A DNA stretch of 64,000 nucleotides from Diplonema japonicum. Taxonomy: Eukaryota; Euglenozoa; Diplonemea; Diplonemida; Diplonemidae. The notes beneath the pieces are model-generated. The model worked only from the letters and a program-made list of their open reading frames with translations, had not been told where the DNA came from and made no database searches. The stretch is from positions 1-64,000 of the forward strand of contig OZ025654.1 of the NCBI GenBank assembly GCA_964019335.1. The letters are read 5' to 3'. Below, one piece after another: positions 34,001 through 44,246 of the stretch (within the stretch, counting starts at the first letter, position 1; every line of letters starts with the position of its first letter). Both the position numbers and the translations under genes were made by a program.

Positions 34001-37000
34001 GGCATATACCACCACACGTTGCGTACAAACTGATGACCTGCCCAGGGTGAGCCGCAGAGCTGCGTACTGCACCGTGCCAGGTGACTTGATGTTCTGCCAC
34101 TGCAACCATACTCTCATGGGGTTAGAATACTCACCGAACCCGCCAGCACTCTTGCAAGAGGCCAACGTCCCATTCTCATTCACGAACAAGCACTCAGCGC
34201 TGGGATACAAGCCAGCACCGCCTGTTGTGCAGAAACCTTCGTCACACTCGCTGTTCGAATGGTCCCAATACCCGACGCCTGGCTGGGCGAAGCACTCTGT
34301 GCATACAGAAGGGTCGTCGCCACATACACCCCTACCGCCACAGCATTGCATGTTGCAGCTGCTGCCAGTGAAACCCTTGTTGCACACACACACAGCTGAA
34401 CCATCACTCTGCAGCACACACTGCCCCCTCCCGGAGCACGCATGAGCAGTCGCGTCCTTATCTAATCTACCCTGAAGGTCTTGCCCAGGGCACGTCAAGA
34501 AGGATAAGTACATATCAGCATCGCCTTCGAGGGACGTCAGCTCTACCGAGAAAGGAGTCTCGGGCTGCACACTGAATACATGGAATGCATTCCCACCCAT
34601 CGCCAGTTGCCCTCCGTCTTTTCCAGACTGCTCAGGACCTTCCCAAACGTTGCAGCTGCTGCCGATGTACCCTGTCTTGCAAAACGAACAATTTGAGTTC
34701 AGCCGCTGGTCCCAAAACCCGTCGATGAAGTTCTCATGGCAGTCACATTTCGTGTCAACAAGGTTGTAGCTTGTGAATGGCACTGTTGTGTGCGTTGTGC
34801 ATGTTGCATCGCCAGCGCAGCATAGTCCATGGTTATTACAGCAAGGCTGGACGATTCGAATCTTGAAGTCGATCTCAGACTGAGAGACTGTCTCTACGTG
34901 CAGCTGTACCCACTCCTTGTTTGCATTGATGGGGACACTGCAACTGGGCGGGATGCACACCATCTGGCACTCCCAGTGGCTCCCAGAAGCACAGTCAGGT
35001 GTCACAACCTGTACCATGCTGGAGAAGACCTCGAGCAAAGACTTTGCATGAATGAACTTGAATCTGTATAGCCCAGCTGCAGTGACACCTAACGAAAATG
35101 TGAATTCCACAGCATCTTCCGTGACGACCACCACGGCGTCGCCTACAAGGCGGGTTATCGTGTCGTCCACGCATGAGTCCGCCGTGCATCTCTGCAAAAC
35201 AGTGTAGACTTTGTCATTGTTCAAGACCACCCGCCGCCCTGTCCTATCCCGCACAGTCACTGTGTAGGAAAGGGCATCCGTGCTCCACGTATTGACTACT
35301 GCTGCACTCCATTCGCTTTCCAACCGCAAGGCGTGCGGCATCCCTAAGTCGAACACATTTGAGATAGGAACAGTCCTTCCATCGTAGTGCATTAGATACT
35401 CAGAGAATAGCACTGTAGGGAATTCGGTCGAAGCCGCTCCTGCCACGACAGGCATTGGGGCTCCTTCAAATAGTGCAGAGAGATTTGATGTGGTGATCAC
35501 GGAGTTTAGGAGGAGCGACATGTCACCAGTAGCTGTAGGGTGCAGCGTGCTTAGTGCCGTTAGAATGCTCGCCCCACAGACGCAGTCCGTTGTGCCACCG
35601 CAGCAGTAATAGCTAATGTTGCTCCATAACCTTGCCTCAGTTCCCTGTATCAATATAAGCTTGTCATCTATTGTAAGCATAGCGTCCCAACTAGCTTCCC
35701 TATCTAGACAACCATTTGTTGGGCTTGAGGCACACGCGTCACCGTAGCCGGGATGCAGGGCATTGACAGGCTCCCTTCCTGTTGCAGAATGCATGCCTAG
35801 CATGTTGGTGATATTAGTCGTCGCAGAGCTCTCGAATGTCATCCTACCTTGCAGGTCTGTGCCAGTGCATATACTGTCGCCTTTTGCGAGCATCAACCAG
35901 CTTCTCCCCTCTACGGTCACATACGTTGCAGCGTCGTAGTCTCTATCATAGAAGGTGCCGAACGCACCCTCGCAGGCGCTTATCCGATAGCTGCTGTAGT
36001 ACGCTTGTACTTCCACCGTACAGATCTTCGTGAAGTTACCATCGGTGTATTGGAACAGGCTCACCATCTCCGATAAAAACAGATGCAGGACAGTGGCACC
36101 TGCTACTCCTACACATGCCGAAGGCAGCACCACAGGAGCTGCTCCATAGTATGCAGCATCGATGACACCTATGCTGGGTGCTGTGGTGAGATTAACACTC
36201 TCACCCGTAGTGAATGTATCACGCACTAGCACAGTCACGAGCTGTATCGCTGACGTGTTGCTGATTGTAATGTTAACCTCTGATGGTCCAATGACCTTCC
36301 ATGGTGGTGAAGTAAAGGCAGGGACGTCCTTAGTCAGCGTTGTTGTGAATGAGTACACGACTGCAGTGAAAGATTGATTGCAGTACGCTCCGTACATATG
36401 CAGATCGGGGTCGCAGGTATTGCAAGTCTTGCCAGACCATCCGCCGACACACAGGCACCCGTCCGTGACCGGGTCATAAACACCCTGCGCGATCCCGCCT
36501 TCACTCACAGTGCACGCAAGGGAGCACGGGCTACCAATGTCAGGTCCAGGACGAGGGAACCTGCCAACATTGCATTCCGAACATGTGAGCTCACCGTTCT
36601 GCATGACACCATGGTTGGCACTACATTCACATTTCATGGAAGGGACAGCAGGGTTGTTTCCAATACCAGGGGTCCACGGTATGGCCAGAACGCACCTCCC
36701 GTACACAATGCCGTCCTGTGCAGGTGCCACGCATCTTGTAAAGCACTTCTTCCGTGGGTAGCACACTTCTATCTTTACTGTGCTACTCAGCACCCCAGAC
36801 TCCAGCACAACAGAGAAAGGCCCGCAAGCCGGAAGCACTACCACTTCAGCGGCAGTGCTATGCTTGTATAGAGATCTGAAATGGTACTGAGTGACAGAAG
36901 TGTCCGCCTGCGGGTCCATGTTAGGCACGCCACCTACCATTATGCCTACCCTAGCGCTTCCCAGAAGGACCTGCTTGCTTACACGGATTGTTGTGGGCAA

Positions 37001-40000
37001 GGTGCCTTCACCTAAGGCGGAATACGATGAGAAGTCCATTCGGCGGCTTTCTAATGGTCCGAGGTTAAAAGATACCTCTTCGCAGTAGTCTGCCTTTGCT
37101 TCCCTGTTGTCATAGTCACCGGTGCACGGCAGTTGTGCGCATGGGTTGCATGTGGTGTATTCACCCGAGTCATAGAGGTTCACGGCAAGGAGGCAGCTTT
37201 CGTCGGACAGCAGTCTGTTACACATCTCATCGGGAACAGTGTCGCCAGCTGAACGAAGCAAAACGTACTCAATCGCGACCGCTTTAAAGCCACCTATGAA
37301 CTGCCCTACGTAGTCAGCAAGGACAGCATCGAACACATCCTTTGCTAAGGATGCGGGGAGTGAATCAAGCTCGAAGCGTACCTCGCCTAACATGAACCCG
37401 CTGCCTCCTTCTAAGCTGCTTGCCGCCCTACGCAAACCTGTGGTGTCCAGCAGCTGAAGGTTAGAAACTTCCTCACGAGACGAGCATTGAGTCAGGGGGG
37501 AGTTCAAGCCCTCCCTCCAGCACAGTCTGTGTACAGTGAACGCTTGTGTCACAATCGACTGAAGGCCAAGACCGGCAAACAACCGTCTCAGCCCGTCGAC
37601 AAAAAAGTTCAATGCCCTCACGCCGTTGGCCGTTGGCGACAAAAGCATAGCGCCGTACTCCGCCTGCTGCAATTCAAAACGAATGCCCACAACAAGGTCC
37701 ACCTGAACATCCGTCTTCTTCCTGCACAAGCAGGGCGTTGTTCTGGAGCACTTATTATGTGGGTCACGTGATGCTTCACACGATGTGCTAAGGGCGCTCC
37801 AAATGCAACCAACAACACTTAAGCATTCCACCTCGCTAGCCAAACCAGGGCATTGGTCCTCTCGTGTAAGCCATAAGCTTTGTGACCCGACCTCTGCGGA
37901 ACACCCGCCTCCCCACCTCGCTGCTCCGGTGTACGGCATGCTGTCAACGCCTTCCTGTGCAATGGGATACCCCCCATAGCCGCTTAGCTTCCCGCTGCTC
38001 AAAGACATCCCGAGAAGGTTGCACGCTGCCGCTCTGCACATCTCCTCGCTTGTGACGTCTTCGATAAAGTAATGAGGGATGTCGCTGAAAGCATTCACAG
38101 GTAACTTACCTACAGCATAAACCGGACTGTTAACTGTAGACCCACAGGAACCACTCTCCTGCAGCAGATACACCTCGCTGCTGGCAGGACATGCCTCTGC
38201 CGCCGCCGAACGGGGACCTCGGTCGCGTTTGCAAAGGCAGCGTATCCCCGTTGCAGCACTACGCACACAATCCATAGCTGAAGAGATGGTGAGCCATGAG
38301 GCTGAGAAAACACAGTCGTCACTCGTTCCACAAAAAGCAGAACAGCCAGCAGGAGATGCTGTACTGCTTGGGAAACCACTGGCAATCCACTCAGCGTTGG
38401 CAGCCTGGCATAATGCACGTGAACAGTCCGAAGGGTTACGAATAGTGGAGTGACCAGCTTGCTCGCACGTCTTCCGGTCGGTTATGAAGACGTAGTCGTA
38501 TCGTTGGCCACCTTCCTCATATAAGGGTTGGAGTCCTTTAGCACTCTTTGCTTCATCTGAGCATCTGGAGTAGTAATCAGCTGGACTACAGTCTGACCTA
38601 CACCTTGAGCTCTCGAGAACACACTCGTCGTTCACAACAAGACAGTCAGAGGTCAGCACAGTCACGTTTGATCCGTCGACAGTGTGCGTGCACCCAGCGC
38701 AGTTGTCAGCAGTGCTGCACAACCCTTTGAAGTAGCTAAAGCACACAATGCCTTCAACACCGTCAGCATGCGACGGGTCAGGACTCCCGGCATCACGCAA
38801 CTCAAATGTCAGATCCTGTCCTGCAGGCACACTGCTTGCGGTAGTCAATACCCTGCACACACCGCCGCTATGTTCTACACCTACAATACCACACATTTGT
38901 TTCCCCAGTGACATCACTTCCGCTCTGCATTCAGCTTCATCAGCGACAGCCAACACGAAGGCGCTGAACAGCCTTTCTTGAGAATCACGACAAGAGCCAT
39001 ATCCGACAAACGACCCCACTTGCACCATGCCGTCGAAGAGGGCTTCCGGAGGCGGCTCGGGGGTAGGGGGAGGGGGAACAGGGATCCGGCACCGCCCGTT
39101 CTCGCTGGAGCACTCCCCTAGTATCACGTCGACACCGTTGGAACATGAACACTGATCGTTGTTCTTGAAGGGCCCCGCCCACAGGGACTCGTCACCTGTC
39201 ACAGTGACGCATGTCCCATCGTCTAAAGGGGCGTAGTTGCACCACCCGCGGCGGGCAAGCGTTATGCACCGCACGTTCTCAGCATCACACACGGGCCGGT
39301 TATCGTCCGTTTCGGAGGGACAAGTACAGCCGCAGGTGAATATTCCGTCCAGTGGACCATCATCATTGCACGCGGAGTCGCCACACTCAAGCGAGCGGAA
39401 CGCACAGTCATTAGGGCAACTGTTGCACAGCACAGGACAGAGATCTGACACAAAACTGCCAATGGGAAAGGGATGCCAGTCAGCTGCCAGCTCCAGCTCC
39501 AGAAGTGAGATGTCTAGGTCTCTCCCGCAATGCACACTTAGTGCAGCAGTGCATCTGTAGTCGTTTTCACACACATAGTCCACGCACGGGGGAAGTGGGC
39601 ACTCAATGGTAGCGGGGTGTGCCCCTCTCGAGGTACATGTCAAGCCATATGATCCTACCACGGGGTGCCCAGGGTCGCAAGGTGTTGCACACATGTGGCC
39701 AGCGGCAGTGCACTCCGCATGGCAGACAAAGAACGCAGGCGATGTTAACGTAAAGGGATCAGGGATGGGCCCCAGACACATGTCGAGTGTTGTGGCTCTG
39801 GTGCGTGCACAGCACTGTTCAGGCACTCCTGCCACGAAGACGCTGCAGTCGGGGCTAAACGGATCAATATTGCATGTTGCATATCCACTGTTCTGCAGCC
39901 GCAACCACAGCAAAGGACGCATTTTAAAAACACCCGCAACCACACCATCTCCTGCACACCAAGAATCGCAACTGTCTTCACACACAGAGTCATGGTAGTT

Positions 40001-42502
40001 ATAAGCTACTGAGCTAAAAGGGGTTGTAGTACTGTTCATCATCAAGTCAGGGCGTGTCCCCGTTCCTTGCATGCATATCTCTACGACTAAGCTGGAGGTT
40101 CCGTCCCAACGGACCCCCGGTCCCAGTAGCTCAAGCGTCGTCCACCCATTGAATGTATGCTGAGCACTCCTTCCAACTGACCTCCACACCGGCACTACAG
40201 GACCGGCTAGCTCCCTCGCGCTGCTCCATCCAATCTTCACATGAAAACTGTCTAAAGTACCAGCATACGACTCTATTCCAATAGCTGTGATCTCCTCCCG
40301 CGCCTTCATGCCAGCCCTGTACAGCTCGTCACTGCGGTACAAGAACTGTAGCATCACGTCTTCATAGTGGGTCGCCATTGAAGAAAACTCAGTGGTGCCG
40401 TTACTGCCTTGCACGACCACCTCCCGTTTGCTGCGGGGGGGTGGGCAGTAGTGCCCCTTTGCCCTGCATTCTTTGGGACACAGCGCATACATGAAATCTG
40501 TTATCGCGAAGCTAGTGGGATTCATGCAGTCACTCAGCGTGCTGTTGCAGCACATGGCACCAACTGCCTCGACAAAGTGGCTGCATGTGGGCAAGGTGGA
40601 TAAGGCACCCCTCCAGTTGCATTGTTCGTACTCCACGATGTGCTCAGTTTCAGTAACTGACTGGGTGCGTGTATCAAGCGTATAGCTCTCAGTGGCACTC
40701 AGGGTCCCTGACGTGCTTGCGGTTGTAGTTGGGAGCGACACTGTCTCCGTCAGACTCAGAGTAGGCGTGGGGCTCACTGTTCCTGTCTTTAAGGAGACTG
40801 TCACTGATTCACTTTCAGTTGCTGTAGGAAGTGAGATCGTAAGAGAAGTTGTGGCAGTCATTGTTGGCAAAGAAGCTGACAACGTTTCAGTGCCAGTCGG
40901 CAACGATGCAGTGTAAGTTTCTGAAATTGTAGGAACGGTGACACTACGCGTCGTTGTTTTGGTCGGGAGCGTCAATGTAGCCGAAGCTGTGTACGTAGGC
41001 AGGGTGGCCGTCTCGGAGTCGGTCACTGTAGGAAGTGTAAAGGTATCTGTCCCTGTTGATGAAGGCAGTGTGAGTGTCACTGTCAGTGTGGCAGATGGCA
41101 GCGTAACAGTGACCGTTTCTGTCTTCGTAGGTAACGTGATGGTTTCTGTAAGCGTCGCTGTGGGCAGGGTAAAAGTGTCTGTTACGGTCACCGTGGGTAG
41201 GGTCAGGGAATAGGTACTTGTCTCAGAAGCCGTAGGTAAACTCAGGGAAAACGTTCCTGTCACGGTTTCCGTGGGCAGCGTCAGGGAAAAGGTATCTGTC
41301 TCGGTCACTGTAGGTAAGGTCAGGGAAAAAGTCTCTGTCACAGTGGCTGTGGGTAGGGTCAGGGAAACGGTGTCTGTCACGGTCACCGTAGGTAGGGTCA
41401 GGGAAAAAGTGACTGTCATCGTAAATGTCTCCGTCACGGTGCTTGTGGGAAGAGTCAGGGAAAATGTATCTGTCACGGTTGCTGTGGGTAAGGAAAATGT
41501 GTTTGTCACAGTAGTTGAGAACGTGCTTGTCTCAGAAGCCGTGAGCAAACTCAGGGAATACGTCCCTGTCACAGTTTTTGTGGGAAGAGTCAAGGAAAAC
41601 GTGCTTGTCTCAGAAGCCGTAGGTAGAGTCAGGGAATACGTTTCTGTCACAGTTTCTGTGGGAAGGGTCAAGGAAAACGTGCTTGTCTCAGGAGCTGTAA
41701 AAGAAACCGTTACAGTCACGGTACGTGTCGATGAAGCGGTGGGTAACAAAAGAGTTCCAGTCAGAGAGAACGTAGGAGAAATAGAGCTGCTCTCAGTCTC
41801 AGTAACCTGCGTGAGGCCAAAGACCTCGCTGTCAATGAGGACCCTGTTGTAGATCCGCACCTCGTCGATGGACCCCTTCCAATAGGCCTTCTCATATGGG
41901 TAGTATCCTATACTTACACCGTTGTCGAGGGAGGCGCGTGTGATGGTGCCTGTTGTGAAGCTGCTGAGAAGTACACCGTCTTTGTAGAAACGGGCAGTTC
42001 TGGTATGACTGTCCCAAGATCCAGCGATGTGAGTCCAGTTCGTGGTGGCGTGAGCACCGGTGTCAGAGGCTCCCTGCCAACCGCTGCTGCCTTCGGCGTA
42101 GGCAACTGTGAACTGCAGCGTTCTACTGCCGTCCACCCGGAGGGAGGTGGAGTACCCCCATGGATAATGCGTTACGTCTGTCGACAGTCCGATGATGGCA
42201 GGGGTCCACGACCCTGAATACTCATATGTCACCCAAGCAGCGAAGGTCATTGAAGTCAACCCAAGTGACGACGAGCTGGCCACCTGGATCATGGTGTTCA
42301 CACCATTGAATTTGTACGCATTTTCCGCATTCCCAAACCTATCCGCCGCCAGTGTTGCTCCTGACACAACTCCATTGTTGCCGTTCCCTGACTGGTCGGT
42401 GGCGTCGCCGTTGAAGGGGAAGTACAAAACCAGCCCGTCATCCAATGCTCCTATCACGCACTCCGCAAGGGACAGAAAGATTAGGCCGCCATTGGTTAGC
42501 AT
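19025..42502 (-). CDS. Giant multidomain adhesion/receptor protein with multi-TM C-terminus (5 exons)
   Basis: Exons 42502-22361, 22321-22247, 22207-22127, 22093-21482 and 21442-19025 give about 7,775 residues. In order: signal-like N-terminus; LamG/concanavalin-type domain (about 20-225); Thr/Ser-rich stalk (about 234-607); two copies of a Cys module (about 627-690 and 870-940); many Cys-rich segments; a PPC-like segment near 2647; EGF/laminin-type repeats (about 4180-4410); beta-sandwich-like repeats; a TM near 6660-6690; after splicing a second TM (APVILTVVLGLFF); then in the last exon a B-box-like zinc site (CSLC...CPHH...CETC...H, near 7308), six hydrophobic helices and a canonical EF-hand (DRDGDGAVSMEE, near 7594). 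The layout resembles giant protist surface proteins with TRP/polycystin-like C-termini. Likely an adhesion or mechanosensory receptor; the function is inferred. Confidence 0.85.
21443..21481 (-). other. Spliceosomal intron 4 of the giant gene (39 bp)
   Basis: Donor GTATGT, acceptor GCATGCAG. Phase 0, 39 bp, in-frame TAA at its third codon. Joins exon 4 (ending RLKFM) to exon 5 (DYLRFPYIVKRIL). Without it the last 805 residues would have no plausible start. Confidence 0.85.
22094..22126 (-). other. Spliceosomal intron 3 of the giant gene (33 bp)
   Basis: Donor GTATGA, acceptor CCACGCAG. Phase 0, 33 bp, in-frame TGA in the donor. Joins the 27-codon exon 3 (ending KSASVML) to exon 4, which opens with the hydrophobic APVILTVVLGLFF helix. 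Confidence 0.85.
22208..22246 (-). other. Spliceosomal intron 2 of the giant gene (39 bp)
   Basis: Donor GTATGA, acceptor CTAACAG. Phase 0, length a multiple of three; an in-frame TGA comes from the donor itself. It joins the 25-codon exon 2 (ending STEGV) to exon 3 (ASPSTRVLSVDC). Confidence 0.85.
22322..22360 (-). other. Spliceosomal intron 1 of the giant gene (39 bp)
   Basis: Donor GTATGC after the codon for His6714 (MFMNHLH), acceptor TTTCTTTTAG after a long pyrimidine tract. Phase 0 and a multiple of three; the only in-frame stop is the TAG formed by the acceptor. Splicing continues the protein as VTSLLGDLAVHW, a typical post-TM segment of this protein class. Confidence 0.85.
40680..41800 (-). 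repeat. Imperfect Thr/Ser stalk repeat inside the giant gene
   Basis: Degenerate 12-14-codon units of the form TFSLTLPTxTVTE repeated some 25-30 times. The protein segment is dense in Thr and Ser and poor in Lys, Cys and aromatic residues other than Phe and Tyr, as in mucin-like extended stalks. Copy number probably varies between alleles. Confidence 0.85.
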
Positions 42503-44246
42503 GGCATGAAGCCTGCACCCCCCAACCTTGATGCAGGTTGGTGAATTGAAAAAGATTAAATTAGACAGACAGACGATAATACAAAAAAACTAGTTTTCGC
42601 TTTCATTTGTTTGTGCGCACGAGAGGAAGTTTACTTAATAAAATATCTCATCACGCTCTACTAGTTTTCTCGTCTCAACAAGTATATTGTTAAAACAAAA
42701 AAGAAAAAAAAGGGGGGGGGAACAAAGGTTTGCACCTTTTTTGCGTTATTGCGCTCACCTACTAGCGCCGTGGGGGGTTCACAAAAAAGAGCAGGCTTTT
42801 GCAAAGTCGGTATCCCGTAGAAGGTTAAAGCCGAACAAAGCCAACAAGAAAGCCACTGTGTTAAGTGAGCATCGATCGAGATACAAAGAAAAAAGGGAGG
42901 TGGGAGAAAAGGGGAATAGAAAGGAGATGAAAAAAAATAATCCAAAGAAACTGATCTTCAAGAAATTGTAGGACCCCCAGCCCTTTTCTTTCCTTCCTCG
43001 TTATTCCCATTTTCGCTAGGATCATCCCGTGAAAGAAAAACACGGCAGGAGAAAGGGGAGGGGAGTTTACAATAAAGCTTTTATTTTCATCCCCCCTCGA
43101 AGGGAGAAAGAAAAATGACAAAATGACAATTGAAGCAACTGCTGATAAAGTGAAAGGATCATAGAAGAGACAAAAGAAAAGAAAGAGTGAGAATAGCAAA
43201 CAATATATGGCCAGGCCAATTGACACTTTCAATATTAATTCTCTAAGTACTTTTTTCCAAAGAAAAAAACGGCCTAGGTTAGGAAAAAAAACACCCCAGA
43301 AAATTGGAAAGTGAGTGTTACTAGTACCCAAAAAATTCAGTTCCAGGGGCAAAAATGGGTTTTTTCGCTTTGCACAAATTCAGTAAAAGAGGGGGTGACA
43401 AAATGGATGCTTTTAAATTTGCAGTTGAGAATGCAGTTGAGACTAGAGGTAAAAAAAAATAGTATTCGGACCGAGAAAGGGTAAATGAGAACACCTCGGC
43501 GATCAGGACTCGCCACAGAGATTTTTGAGAAGCTCAGTGGCAACGACTGTCCTAATTTGTGACGTAGTGTGTAAAGGGGAACTTTTAGCGGCACTTCTGC
43601 TATCATTTTCTACTCGACACCCCCCATGACAAGCCCAAAGCACCAAGTACACCTACGAATGAGCCTCTTAAAACCCCCCCAAAATGCTGTAGAAGGCCTA
43701 ATAGTATGAAAAAGAAACGAGGTCGCCCCCTCAGCAGCACATCTCAGCCGCAGAAGACTAGGAAATGAAGGTTTCCACTTCCAACATCATTTCAGCCACC
43801 TTCTAGTAGTGAGTTCCGCTATTTCTTGCTATTGAAAGCATACTCTCTGACTAAAACCCGATTTTGACCCTAAAACTGAATTTCTCATAGGTCAAAATAG
43901 CACTCTTGAGCGATTTCTGACCCGGGTTCTTTCCTAATATGGGCCGGGAAATATGGAGAATTTTTTTTAAAGGGGGTGGCGTGCCCAAAGATGCAACGAA
44001 AGTGTCAATTGGCCTCATTTTTTGGGGGGGGGGTTTTTTGAAATCGACCCATATTCATAGTCAAGTCCTTTGATCTTTCTTTTCGCTGCATTGTGCGAAA
44101 TTAGAAAGGAAAAAAGGCTTGAGGGGTGTTCTGGTTGCGGATCAGCGTCTTACGTAGACGGTTGATGAGGTCTCTCTTCAGTCTTCAGCTCCTCTAGTGA
44201 GGCGGCCCAGAAAAAGATATAATTTACAACGTAAGGGTTTCGTTTT
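42503..44246. other. Intergenic region, no gene seen
   Basis: 1.7 kb of A-rich and G-run sequence without a convincing coding frame. Near the giant gene is a small hairpin (CCAACC/GGTTGG arms, 42522-42541) and a three-codon upstream ORF. A hairpin shared with 60.1 kb lies at 44146-44160. The middle (43.0-44.0 kb) shows nothing recognisable. Confidence 0.6.
44141..44190. repeat. Short hairpin repeat, shared with 60.09 kb
   Basis: Contains CGTCTTACGTAGACG (44146-44160), a 5-bp stem with a 5-nt loop, followed by a CTCTTCAG-rich stretch. A similar sequence with the same stem lies at 60092-60106. Both are intergenic. Confidence 0.55.

Noticed and set aside
40692-41852. Plus-strand ORFs rich in VSVTV repeats
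   Set aside because: Antisense of the Thr/Ser stalk; repeat composition keeps the opposite strand open.
42858-42890. Seventh copy of the hairpin repeat
   Set aside because: GTGAGCATCGATCGAGAT resembles the antisense core but lacks the second arm; too short to separate from chance.
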